Shown: positions 1-7,773 of the stretch, in pieces | How the letters are laid out: the number at the start of each line of letters is the position of its first letter | How positions within the stretch are numbered: position 1 is the first letter of the stretch | Assembly (NCBI RefSeq): GCF_003660455.1 | Contig: NZ_QZVR01000001.1 | Span: 558,001-622,000 of the forward strand | Direction of reading: 5' to 3' | From: Nocardioides ferulae | GTDB lineage: Bacteria; Actinomycetota; Actinomycetes; Propionibacteriales; Nocardioidaceae | Length of the DNA: 64,000 nt | Position numbers and translations under genes: made by a program | Notes under the pieces: generated by a model | The model's input: only the letters and a program-made list of their open reading frames with translations | What the model was told of the DNA's origin: nothing | Database searches by the model: none

Positions 1-144
1 GTCCTTTGCTTTCAGGGCCGGGGAGTCGCCCAGCCTACCGACCCCGCGGCACCGATACCACACGGGCGGCGGTGCGACTCCACTAAGGTCGGCTGCCTGC
101 GCCCCGATGGGAGGGGTCCACCCTCCGCCTCTCGGGAGCAGACG

Positions 145-1611
145 ATGCCGAAGCCCGTGCCGACGCGCACCTCGCGTCCGCTGCCGGCTGCCGACGGGCA
201 CCTGGTCCGCCGGTTCTCCTACGGCCTCACGCCGGGCCTCGCCGCCCAGGTCCGCCGCCGTGGCGGCGCCCGGGGATGGTTCGAGTGGCAGCTCCAGCCG
301 GAACAGATCGGCGATCCGCGAGGCGACGCCCTCTTCGGCTGGTGGTCCGGGCTCGCGCGCGGGCCGCAGGAGCTGTGGCGGCGGCAGGTCGAGGAGGTCG
401 AGGGCGGCTGGGAGGTGATGTCGGACTACCAGCGCTGGGTGCTGATGCGCCGGATCGTCTCGCAGCGCCAGCTGCACGAGGTCGTCGCCGAGCTCTGGGA
501 GAACCACCTCAACGTGCCCGTGCACGCCGACGGGGTGTTCACCCACCGCGTCGACTACGGCCTGACCGTGCGCCGACACGCCCTGGGCCGGTTCGAGGAC
601 CTGCTGCGCGCAGCGGTCATCCACCCGGCGATGCTGATCTTCCTGGACGGCGCCGTCTCGACCGCCCGGCACCCCAACGAGAATCTCGGCCGCGAGCTCC
701 TCGAGCTGCACACCGTGGGGCGGGGCGAGTTCGACGAGGACGACGTGAAGGCAGCGGCCCGCATCCTCACCGGCTACACCGTCGACCTCTGGCACACCTG
801 GGCCGCCTCCTACCAGCCGCGCCGGCACTGGCGCGGGCCGGTGCAGGTGATGGGGTTCACCGATCCGAACGCGGAGGCCGACGGCCGTGCGGTGGTCCAC
901 CGCTTCCTCGGCTATCTCGCCCGGCACCCGGCCACCGCGCGCCGGGTCGCCCGGCGGCTCGCGGTGAAGTTCGTGCGCGACGACCCGTCCGCGGAGCTGG
1001 TCGACCACCTGGCCGAGGTCTACCTGGCCTCCGAGACCGAGATCCGCCCGGTGCTGCGGGCGCTGGTCGACTCATCCGAGTTCCGTGCCTCCGCCGGCCT
1101 GAAGGTCCGCGACCCCGGCGAGGACCTCGTGGCCAGCTACCGGGTGCTGCGGGCTCGCGTCCAGGCCCCGCCGGAGGGTCCGGCCGGGGACCGGTACGCC
1201 GCCACCCAGATGCTCTGGTCGGTCGGCGACCTCGGGGTCGCTCCCTTCGAGTGGCCGCGTCCGGACGGCCAGCCCATCGACAACGAGTCGTGGTCCTCCC
1301 CCTCCCGGCTGATCGGTTCGCTGGACCTCCACCTGTCCCTGAGCGGGCGCTGGTGGCCGACCGCCGGCATCACCTACCGCACGCCCGAGCAGTGGCTGCC
1401 GCGCCGGGCCCTTCGGTTCTCGGCACTGGTCGAGCACCTCTCCCGGCAGCTGCTCGGGCGCCCCTCCACGGACACCCTGCTCCGGGCCTGCTGCCAGGCG
1501 GTGGGCGTCTCGCCCGACACCCGGATCACCGCCGACCACGCGGTGATGCGCTGGCAGTTCCCCAACCTGCTCACCACCTTCCTCGACTCCCCTGCCCACC
1601 TGACCCGGTGA
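145..1611 (+). CDS. DUF1800 family protein
   Basis: Member of the DUF1800 family (488 residues), whose biochemical role is unknown. Visible are LVRRFSYGLTP near residues 22-32, ELWENH near residue 116 and the hallmark NENLGRELLELHT at about 177-189. No signal peptide is seen. The ATG follows GGGAG at 133-137 with normal spacing. Five bases separate its stop from the DUF1501 gene. The two families often occur as a pair (known), and here only the partner carries an export signal, so this protein may act with it or stay cytoplasmic (inference). Confidence 0.85.
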   Translation: MPKPVPTRTSRPLPAADGHLVRRFSYGLTPGLAAQVRRRGGARGWFEWQLQPEQIGDPRGDALFGWWSGLARGPQELWRRQVEEVEGGWEVMSDYQRWVLMRRIVSQRQLHEVVAELWENHLNVPVHADGVFTHRVDYGLTVRRHALGRFEDLLRAAVIHPAMLIFLDGAVSTARHPNENLGRELLELHTVGRGEFDEDDVKAAARILTGYTVDLWHTWAASYQPRRHWRGPVQVMGFTDPNAEADGRAVVHRFLGYLARHPATARRVARRLAVKFVRDDPSAELVDHLAEVYLASETEIRPVLRALVDSSEFRASAGLKVRDPGEDLVASYRVLRARVQAPPEGPAGDRYAATQMLWSVGDLGVAPFEWPRPDGQPIDNESWSSPSRLIGSLDLHLSLSGRWWPTAGITYRTPEQWLPRRALRFSALVEHLSRQLLGRPSTDTLLRACCQAVGVSPDTRITADHAVMRWQFPNLLTTFLDSPAHLTR

Positions 1612-1616
1612 CCGCC

Positions 1617-2876
1617 ATGAATGCCGACACGCCCCCCACCGCTCGCTGCTGCGACGAGTACGCCGCGATCTCGCGCCGCGGACTGCTGCGCGGAGCGCTC
1701 GCCCTCGCCGGCACCACCACCGTGCTCGGCTCCGCGGTCGTCACCGCCTCACCGGCAGCCGCCGCGCCCGCGCCGGCCCGCAGCATGCTCGTGGTCCTGT
1801 CGCTTCGTGGGGCCGCCGACGGCCTCTCGCTGGTGGTCCCGCACGCCGACCCGGTCTACTACGCGGCGCGGCCGCGGATCGCCGTACCAGTCGAGAGTCT
1901 GTTGGCCAGGGACGCGATGTTCGGCCTGCACCCGAGCCTGGCACCGCTGCTGCCGCTGTGGAACGCCGGCCGGCTGGCGGCCGTGCACGCGACCGGGCTC
2001 CCCGCGCCCAACCGCTCGCACTTCGCCGCCATGGAGGAGATCGAGGACGCCGACCCCGGGTCGGCGGTGCGTCGGGGTTGGCTCAACCGGCTGCTCGGCA
2101 CCGACCCGGCCCGCCATCCGCTGCACGGCTTCCACCTCGGCGCGGGCGTGGTGCCGGCCTCCCTCTACGGCCCGGAGCCGGTCATGGCCGCGGGCCGCGT
2201 CGACTCGGTGACCATCCCAGGAGACGACCAGAGCGACACCAGCAGGAGCCGGGTGACCTCGCTGCACACGCTCTGGGACGACGACACCTCCTCGCTCGCC
2301 ACCGGCATGCGGTCGGCGTTCGACGCGGTCTCGTCCTTCGCCCCCGCCCAGTCGGTGCCGAGCCGGAAGGCCGACTACCCCGACACCGATCTGGGGCGGG
2401 CGATGGCGGAGGCCGCCCGCATCCTCAAGGGCGACGTGGGCGTGCAGGTGGTCACCGTCGACCAAGGCGACTGGGACATGCACTCCGACCTCGGCACGCT
2501 CTCCTGGGGCCGGATGCGCAGCAACGCCACCGACCTCGCCGGGTCGGTGGCCACCTTCTTCGACGACCTGGGCTCCGTCGGCGACCGGGTCACCCTCGTC
2601 GCGCTCAGCGAGTTCGGCCGCCGGGTGCGCGAGAACGCCAACCATGGCCTCGACCACGGCCACGGCAACGTGATGCTGCTGGCGGGGGCCGGGGTCCGGG
2701 GCGGCCGCTACCACGGGCGCTGGCCCGGGCTGAGCGACGACGACGACGCCGACCTGAGGGTCACCACCGACTACCGGAGCGTCCTCGCCGAGGTGGTGAG
2801 CAGCCGGTTCGGCGCGTCGACCGCCGCGGTCTTCCCCGGCTTCACCCCCGAGCCCGTCGGCGCGATGGGCGGCTGA
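1617..2876 (+). CDS. DUF1501 family protein with Tat signal
   Basis: 419-residue DUF1501 protein, a family related to the alkaline-phosphatase/sulfatase fold but with no settled reaction. Residues 19-24 read SRRGLL, a twin-arginine motif, followed by a hydrophobic stretch and an Ala-rich cleavage region (about 26-50), so Tat export is likely. Further in, LSLRGAADGLSLVVP and a C-terminal HGLDHGHGN segment fit the family. The ATG is 5 bases after the DUF1800 stop, so the two genes are co-transcribed. The substrate cannot be told from sequence. Confidence 0.85.
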   Translation: MNADTPPTARCCDEYAAISRRGLLRGALALAGTTTVLGSAVVTASPAAAAPAPARSMLVVLSLRGAADGLSLVVPHADPVYYAARPRIAVPVESLLARDAMFGLHPSLAPLLPLWNAGRLAAVHATGLPAPNRSHFAAMEEIEDADPGSAVRRGWLNRLLGTDPARHPLHGFHLGAGVVPASLYGPEPVMAAGRVDSVTIPGDDQSDTSRSRVTSLHTLWDDDTSSLATGMRSAFDAVSSFAPAQSVPSRKADYPDTDLGRAMAEAARILKGDVGVQVVTVDQGDWDMHSDLGTLSWGRMRSNATDLAGSVATFFDDLGSVGDRVTLVALSEFGRRVRENANHGLDHGHGNVMLLAGAGVRGGRYHGRWPGLSDDDDADLRVTTDYRSVLAEVVSSRFGASTAAVFPGFTPEPVGAMGG

Positions 2877-2883
2877 CCGTTTG

Positions 2884-2901
2884 CCCGGCCGGGCGGCCGG
2901 G
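2884..2901 (+). terminator. Candidate hairpin after the DUF1800/DUF1501 pair
   Basis: CCCGGCC, four bases, GGCCGGG: a perfect 7-bp stem 8 bases after the DUF1501 stop. There is no T-tract, so this is only a plausible terminator. Confidence 0.35.
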
Positions 2902-3039
2902 TAGCACACCGTCGGGTGCCGGTGGCTCCGCAGCGGCGCGCCGGCAGCATCCTTGGGGGATGCTGCCCGCGTCGGAGCCATCGGCACCGCGGCGCCGGCA
3001 CAGGTGTGGCACGCCCCAGCCGCGGGTACTCCTCGGAGC

Positions 3040-3189
3040 ATGAAGCTCCTGCGCAGCGCGGCCGCCCTCGGCGTGGCCAAGAAGGTCTACACCGAGGCCC
3101 GCAAGCCCGAGAACCAGGCCAGGATCAAGTCGGCGGTCGACAAGGTCAAGAACCGCCGGGGTGGCGGTTCGGGCAGGTCCGGGCGCTGA
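3040..3189 (+). CDS. Small basic hypothetical protein
   Basis: 49 residues starting MKLLRSAAALGVAKKVYTEA and ending in a Gly/Arg/Ser-rich tail (about residues 38-49). It is highly basic. The ATG at 3040 was chosen over an upstream start because GGAG lies just before it and the residues upstream look like read-through. The stop is 2 bases from the stop of the convergent gene at 3192. I know no function; the charge allows nucleic-acid or membrane-surface contact, but nothing shows it. Confidence 0.5.
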   Translation: MKLLRSAAALGVAKKVYTEARKPENQARIKSAVDKVKNRRGGGSGRSGR

Positions 3190-3191
3190 CC

Positions 3192-3977
3192 TCAGCCGAA
3201 CCGCGGCGACGACTCCTGGTCGGCGTCGCGGAACGGCCGGCCGCCGCCGAGCCGGTCGTCGACCTGGCGTCGGTCCAGCACACGGTACGGCGCCGCACCG
3301 GCCCTCGCCGTCGAGCGCAGCGCCGCGACGGGCACCTCCCCGCGGCCGGCCACCACCAGCAGGTTGCCGGGTCGCCTCGCCCGCAGGGTCGCCGGCTCGG
3401 CGCTGACCATCAGCGACGGCAGCGCGGTCCGCACGGCGGCGACCACGCGGCGTACCCACGGGAAGGGCGCTCGGTCGGTCAGGTTCGCCAGCAGCCAACC
3501 CGAGGGTGACAACACCCTGGCCGCCTCCGCGGCGGCCTCTGCGGTGACCAGCTCGCCGGGCACCCGGGCGTCGGCGTAGGCGTCCAGCACGATGAGGTCG
3601 GCCCCATCGTCGCGCAGCTGGGCGAGTCCGGTCCGCCCGTCGACCGGGCGGATCTTGATGCCGCTGCGTCGCGGAAGCGGAAGGTCTCGGCGCACCAGCT
3701 CGGTCACCTCCTCGTCCGGCTCGAGGACCACCTGCCGTGAGCCGGGTCGGGTGGCCGCGACGTAGCGGGCCAGCGACAGACCGGCGCCGCCGACGTGCAC
3801 GATGCGGACCGGGCCGGCGGTGGGCCAGGCATCCACGGCGTCGCCCAGTCGACGGACGTAGTCGAACTCCAGACGGGAGGGGTCGGCCAGGTCCACGAAG
3901 GACTGGTCCATGCCGTCGAGGCGGAGCAGCCAGGCCTCGGGCCGGCCGCCGGGCACCAGTTCGATCCGGCCCGTCAT
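3192..3977 (-). CDS. Spermidine-synthase-like SAM-fold protein
   Basis: 261 residues with the Rossmann core of spermidine synthase/SAM-dependent methyltransferases: HVGGAGLSLARYVA at about 61-74 (nucleotide-binding motif I), VVLEPDEE at about 83-90 (acidic residue after strand 2) and LIVLDAYAD at about 128-136. Many actinobacterial homologues are fused to transporters or stand alone, and true polyamine synthesis is unproven for them. No polyamine genes lie nearby. It is monocistronic and divergent from the small ORFs at 4012 and 4131. Confidence 0.75.
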   Translation of the reverse strand: MTGRIELVPGGRPEAWLLRLDGMDQSFVDLADPSRLEFDYVRRLGDAVDAWPTAGPVRIVHVGGAGLSLARYVAATRPGSRQVVLEPDEEVTELVRRDLPLPRRSGIKIRPVDGRTGLAQLRDDGADLIVLDAYADARVPGELVTAEAAAEAARVLSPSGWLLANLTDRAPFPWVRRVVAAVRTALPSLMVSAEPATLRARRPGNLLVVAGRGEVPVAALRSTARAGAAPYRVLDRRQVDDRLGGGRPFRDADQESSPRFG

Positions 3978-4011
3978 CGGGCAGCTGCCGGGCTCGAGGA
4001 GGAGGTTGAAT

Positions 4012-4095
4012 ATGTGCGGAGTGTCACATAATCCACCCGAAAGGGTGAGGCTTCTTGATCGAGCACCTGCCTACTCTCGCGTCGTCGGTCGCTGA
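4012..4095 (+). CDS. Possible 27-residue micro-ORF
   Basis: ATG six bases after a strong GAGGAGGAGG ribosome site (3996-4005) opens a 27-codon frame starting MCGVSHNPPERV. It ends 35 bases before the next gene, so it could be a leader peptide or a short protein. The only support is the ribosome site and position. A -10-like CATAAT (4027-4032) lies inside it, so the region may instead be the promoter of the 4131 gene. Confidence 0.25.
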   Translation: MCGVSHNPPERVRLLDRAPAYSRVVGR

Positions 4096-4130
4096 TCCAG
4101 CGGCGGCCACGGACCCCTGGGACGTGCTTG

Positions 4131-4361
4131 ATGAGCATCTCCAGCTTTCCCCTCCACGACTCACCAGACTCCACCCTCGAGTCTCCGCAGGACGACTCCC
4201 CCGGCCCTGCGGACGCCGAGCGCGAGCGTTTCGAACTGCTCTTCCACCGCGCTCCGACACCGGCCGAGCTCGCCCGGTTCCACCGCAGTCACGAGCGACT
4301 GACCCTACGCCTGCCGGCGCGGGCCCGGCGTCGCGCGGCGCGGATCATCGCGAGCCTCTGA
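4131..4361 (+). CDS. Hypothetical protein, 76 residues
   Basis: An acidic, Ser/Pro/Asp-rich N-terminal half is followed by a basic helical C-terminal half (FELLFHRAPTPAELARFHRS at about 34-53, then an Arg-rich tail). I do not recognise a family. The ATG at 4131 is preceded by a weak ribosome site. TTGAAT (4006-4011) and CATAAT (4027-4032), 15 bases apart, form a possible promoter upstream. Confidence 0.45.
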   Translation: MSISSFPLHDSPDSTLESPQDDSPGPADAERERFELLFHRAPTPAELARFHRSHERLTLRLPARARRRAARIIASL

Positions 4362-4368
4362 ACCGAGG

Positions 4369-4419
4369 GTGATCCTCGAACGGTGCCCCTTACGCAGCGT
4401 GGCGCCGCTCGAGGATCAC
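4369..4419. repeat. 11-bp inverted repeat downstream of the 4131 gene
   Basis: GTGATCCTCGA at 4369-4379 is exactly complementary to TCGAGGATCAC at 4409-4419, with a 29-base loop. It begins 8 bases after a stop codon, so it may act as a terminator-like structure. It could also be an operator for the lipoprotein gene at 4555. Confidence 0.4.
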
Positions 4420-4554
4420 TCTCCCCTCGACCGGGACCGGACCGAAGTCGCCGTCGCGGTGTCGGACGGGCGGCGGGGTTGGACAAATGGCCACGGGAGC
4501 GCCTCCGCAGCGGGAGACTGAAGGATCACCCCCACGCGGAAGGAGATCCTCACC

Positions 4555-5325
4555 ATGCGGAGGCTCACCTGGGTCGGCCTCGTCGGCGTCCTCCTGTTCG
4601 TCCTGAGCGGCTGCTTCAAGCTCGACATGGACATGGAGGTCCACGAGGACGACACGGTCGGCGGCACCATGGTCGTCGCCATGGAGAAGTCCGTCATGGA
4701 CATGTTCGGCGCCATGGGCGAGGGCGAGATGGACATGTCCGAGATGTTCGACACGGGGGACCTGCCCGAGGGCGCCTCCGCCGAGGACTACGAGGAGGAC
4801 GGTTTCGTCGGCCAGCGGATCACCTTCGACGACGTCTCCCTCGACGAGTTCGCCCAGACCACGTCCGAGGACGAGAGCGGCCAGCTCAGCATCGAACGCG
4901 ACGGCGATGTCTTCCGGGTCTCGGGCGTCTTCGACATGGACATGTCCGAGGAGGAGGCGGAGATGTTCGGCGCCGCCGACATGATGGCCGACGCCGAGAT
5001 CCGGGTGCGGTTGAGCTTCCCGGGCGAGGTCACCGAGTCCAACGGCGAGGTGGACGGCAACACCGTCACCTGGACCCCGGAGCCCGGCGAGTCCACCGAG
5101 CTCACCGCGGTGGCCGAGGCCGAGGGCGGCGGCTCGGGTGGCAGTGGCCTGGTGGTCGGTCTGGTCGTCGGCGGGCTGGTCCTGCTCGCGGCGGTCGCGG
5201 TCCTGGTCGTGGTGCTCCTGCGCCGGCGGTCCACGCCGCCGAGCCCGCCCGGGCCCTCGGGTCCGCCGCCGGCCGGTCCCCCGGCTCCCGGCACGACGGC
5301 ACCGCCGTCCCAGCCCCTCACCTGA
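4555..5325 (+). CDS. LppM-type lipoprotein, Met/Asp-rich
   Basis: 256-residue membrane-anchored lipoprotein. A hydrophobic signal ends in the lipobox LSGC with the modified Cys at residue 20. The outer part resembles the LppM domain of actinobacteria (VHEDDTVGGTMVVAM near residue 28 on). It is followed by a Gly/Ser linker, one membrane segment (about 196-222) and a Pro-rich cytoplasmic tail. Oddly, short Met/Asp clusters recur: LDMDM, GEMDMSEM, DMDMSEEEAEMF, ADMMAD. Mycobacterial LppM is linked to cell-envelope function; a metal role for the Met clusters is speculation. AAGGAG precedes the ATG. Confidence 0.75.
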   Translation: MRRLTWVGLVGVLLFVLSGCFKLDMDMEVHEDDTVGGTMVVAMEKSVMDMFGAMGEGEMDMSEMFDTGDLPEGASAEDYEEDGFVGQRITFDDVSLDEFAQTTSEDESGQLSIERDGDVFRVSGVFDMDMSEEEAEMFGAADMMADAEIRVRLSFPGEVTESNGEVDGNTVTWTPEPGESTELTAVAEAEGGGSGGSGLVVGLVVGGLVLLAAVAVLVVVLLRRRSTPPSPPGPSGPPPAGPPAPGTTAPPSQPLT

Positions 5326-5337
5326 CCGGTCCCACAT

Positions 5338-5380
5338 CAGCGCTCGGCCCCCGATCCGTCGGATCGGGGGCCGAGCGCTG
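5338..5380. terminator. Bidirectional terminator, 20-bp perfect stem
   Basis: A perfect inverted repeat: 20-base arms at 5338-5357 and 5361-5380 around the loop GTC. It lies between the convergent lipoprotein gene (stop at 5325) and the 5'-nucleotidase gene (stop at 5396), so it can serve both. Confidence 0.85.
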
Positions 5381-5395
5381 TGCGGTCCGCGTGGG

Positions 5396-7261
5396 TCAGT
5401 CGACCGAGGAGATCCGGTCGGTCGGGCTCGCAGCCACCGGGTCGTTGCCTTCGAGGAACAGGCGCAACGAGTCGACGTCCAGGCCCCCGATCAGCTTGGC
5501 CCGGCCGCTCACGAACTCGGGGAAGCCGTCGTTGCCCTCGGAGAGGTAGCTGTTCGTGACCACCCGGTAGGTCGTCTCGTCCTCCAGCGGCACCATCGCG
5601 GTCGCCGCGTCACCGTCGTGGTCGACCAGCACGTCGCCGACCAGGGCGTCGGCGTCCGCCTCGGCCGCCAGCGACCTGTCCCAGGTGTAGTTCAGCCCGG
5701 AGACCTGGAGAACCTTGCTGCCACCCTCGTTCGTGCCGTTCCACTGCTGGTTGAGAACCGTCTTGAGCTGCGCTCCGGTGAGGTCCATGGAGACCACGTA
5801 GTTGTTGAACGGCTGGACGGTGAACGCGGCACCGTAGGTGACCTCACCGGCCTCGTTCTCGACCAGGTCGGCGCGGATGCCGCCGGGGTTCATCAGGGCG
5901 ACCGCCGGGGCGTCGCCCTCAGCGTCGACCACCGAGGGGTCGGCCCGCATGCCGTCGGCGATCAGGTTGCCGAGCGGCGAGTCGCCACCGTCGGTGTCCG
6001 GTGTCCGCACGACGCTGTCGCCCGGCTCGATGTGGCCGAGCACCTGGTTGGCGATCGGCTCGATCAGCGTCTGGTAGCGCGCGATCAGGCCGAGAACGCT
6101 CGGCACGGGCGCGACCGACTCGCCGTTCTCGACGATGAGGTTGCGCGCGTAGGCGGCCGGGCGCACGATGTCGCGGGTCTTCGGGTCGATCAGCAGGTGC
6201 AGCTTGGTCACCATCCGGCCGACCGAGAACGCGCTGGTCAGCAGGCGCGGCTGGCCCTTGGGATCGGCGACCACGCAGTTGTAGGGCTGGTGGGTGTGGC
6301 CGGAGACGACCGCGTCGATGGCCGGCGAGAGTCCTCGAGCGATGTCCATGGCCGGGCCGGTGACGTCCGGGCAGTCGTTGTAGGCGTAGCTGGCCGGGGG
6401 CGTGGCCGGGGACGCGCCCTCGTGCATCAGCACGACGATCGACTTCACGCCGCGCTTGCGCAGCTTGGGCACGAGTGCGTTGGCGGTCTCGATCTCGTCG
6501 GTGAACTCGATGCCCTCGATGCCGGCCTGCGAGACGATGCCGCCGGTGTTCTCGAGCGTCATGCCGATGAAGCCGACCTTGACGCCGCGCACCTTCATGA
6601 TCTTGGTGGCCGGGAAGACCGACTCGCGCTTCTTGCCCGCGGTGTCCTCCCACTTCGCGTTCGCGCCGAGATAGGTGAAGTCGGCGCCGGCGAAGTCCTT
6701 GCCGCCGGGGCAGGAGTCCTGGCCGTCCTTGCCGTCGCCGTCGTCGAGGCAGCCGCCCTTCTGCATCCGCTTGAGCTCTCGCCAGCCCTCGTCGAACTCG
6801 TGGTTGCCGACCGAGGCGACCTGCAGGCCGAGCTGGTTCATCGCCTCGATGGTCGGCTCGTCGTGGAAGGCGGCCGAGAGCAGCGGCGTCGCGCCGATCA
6901 GGTCGCCGGCGGCGACCGTGATCGGGCGGGCGCCAGCCGCGCGGGAGGCCGCGCGCTCGTCCTTGAGCAGCCGGGCGAGGAAGGCCGCACCTCCCGCCGG
7001 CGTGGTGTTCACCCTGCCGCTGGAGCTGGTGGCGGGGAGCGCCTCCAGCTGGCCGTGGAAGTCGTTGAGCGCGAGCAGGTCGAGCTTGATGTAGTCCTTC
7101 GGCTTGGCGGCGTCGGTCAGGCGCTCGTAGACGCGCTTGCCGGGCTCCGGGGCGGGGTCCGCGGTGGCGGCCATCGAACTGCCCAGGGCGGTGGCGCCCA
7201 GGACGAGCGAGGTCAGGGCGGCTACGGAGAGCGCGCTGACCCGCCGGGGGTCGAGATGCAT
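5396..7261 (-). CDS. Secreted 5'-nucleotidase / cyclic phosphodiesterase (UshA-like)
   Basis: 621 residues. A signal peptide (about 1-31, ending SSMAATA) is followed by a calcineurin-type metallophosphatase domain with LNDFHGQ (65-71), GNHEFD (152-157) and GHTHQ (about 321), the expected metal ligands. The 5'-nucleotidase C-terminal substrate domain covers about 385-600. It should hydrolyse extracytoplasmic nucleotides or cyclic nucleotides. The start at 7261 was chosen because AGGAG precedes it and the signal peptide begins there; the frame stays open upstream without a plausible N terminus. It is monocistronic and ends at the shared terminator at 5338-5380. Confidence 0.88.
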   Translation of the reverse strand: MHLDPRRVSALSVAALTSLVLGATALGSSMAATADPAPEPGKRVYERLTDAAKPKDYIKLDLLALNDFHGQLEALPATSSSGRVNTTPAGGAAFLARLLKDERAASRAAGARPITVAAGDLIGATPLLSAAFHDEPTIEAMNQLGLQVASVGNHEFDEGWRELKRMQKGGCLDDGDGKDGQDSCPGGKDFAGADFTYLGANAKWEDTAGKKRESVFPATKIMKVRGVKVGFIGMTLENTGGIVSQAGIEGIEFTDEIETANALVPKLRKRGVKSIVVLMHEGASPATPPASYAYNDCPDVTGPAMDIARGLSPAIDAVVSGHTHQPYNCVVADPKGQPRLLTSAFSVGRMVTKLHLLIDPKTRDIVRPAAYARNLIVENGESVAPVPSVLGLIARYQTLIEPIANQVLGHIEPGDSVVRTPDTDGGDSPLGNLIADGMRADPSVVDAEGDAPAVALMNPGGIRADLVENEAGEVTYGAAFTVQPFNNYVVSMDLTGAQLKTVLNQQWNGTNEGGSKVLQVSGLNYTWDRSLAAEADADALVGDVLVDHDGDAATAMVPLEDETTYRVVTNSYLSEGNDGFPEFVSGRAKLIGGLDVDSLRLFLEGNDPVAASPTDRISSVD

Positions 7262-7514
7262 AGGAACTCCTGGTGGGAGGGGTGGGCCGGGCTTGAACCT
7301 AGTGGCTGCCCGTGCGATCGCGGGGATCATCCGCCCGGAACCCCCCACCCGGGTGGAGAGCGGCCCGACCCGACCCACCCGGCTCAAGGCCGGCCCGCAT
7401 CGACCGATGGAAGGGGTAAGAGCGGCGGCGCCCACGGACGGGTGCCTGGGGATCGGGCCCGACGGAGCGAGATCCGCACCGGCCGGCGCAGAACCTGCGA
7501 GAAGGTGGTCACGG

Positions 7515-7685
7515 ATGACCGGCACCCTGCACGTGCACCCCGACGGGGACCCGCCACCGGGAACCGGCCCGCTGTGTGACCCGGTCGACGCCGACCTGGC
7601 CGCCGCGCGGATCCTGCGCCTGCTCGCGCACGAGCGCCGGGCGGATCGCGGCGCCGGCGGCGGGCACGCGTCACCGCCGCAGTGA
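7515..7685 (+). CDS. Possible small hypothetical protein, 56 residues
   Basis: ATG at 7515 preceded by a GAAGGTGG-like ribosome site. The product begins MTGTLHVHPDGDPPPGTGPL and has an Arg/Ala-rich helix (DADLAAARILRLLAHERRAD). I recognise no family. It stops just upstream of the promoter region of the reductase gene at 7774 and could be spurious. Confidence 0.3.
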   Translation: MTGTLHVHPDGDPPPGTGPLCDPVDADLAAARILRLLAHERRADRGAGGGHASPPQ

Positions 7686-7702
7686 TGGCGCCGGAACGAA
7701 GG

Positions 7703-7716
7703 GGGCCGTAGGGCCC
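7703..7716. promoter_or_regulatory. DosR/OsdR-like box upstream of the reductase operon
   Basis: GGGCC-GTAG-GGCCC, a palindrome of the form GGGNC-N4-GNCCC, which is the layout of the DosR/OsdR hypoxia boxes of Mycobacterium and Streptomyces (known). It is centred about 64 bases upstream of the GTG at 7774. A second GC palindrome (GGCCCC, GTGC, GGGGCC) follows at about 7733-7748. The identity of the binding protein is inferred. Confidence 0.4.
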
Positions 7717-7761
7717 GGGGCCCCGAGCACTTGGCCCCGTGCGGGGGCCGCCCCCCGCTCC

Positions 7762-7767
7762 TAGGTT
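7762..7767 (+). promoter_or_regulatory. -10 element, probably a leaderless transcript
   Basis: TAGGTT ends 6 bases before the GTG at 7774 and there is no ribosome site between. That spacing would start transcription at or next to the start codon, as in many actinobacterial leaderless genes. Confidence 0.4.
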
Positions 7768-7773
7768 GAGACC

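Noticed and set aside
5138..7579. Very long open frame opposite the 5'-nucleotidase gene
   Set aside because: Low-complexity Arg/Gly/Val/Asp-rich translation and antisense to a clear enzyme; typical of high-GC shadow frames.
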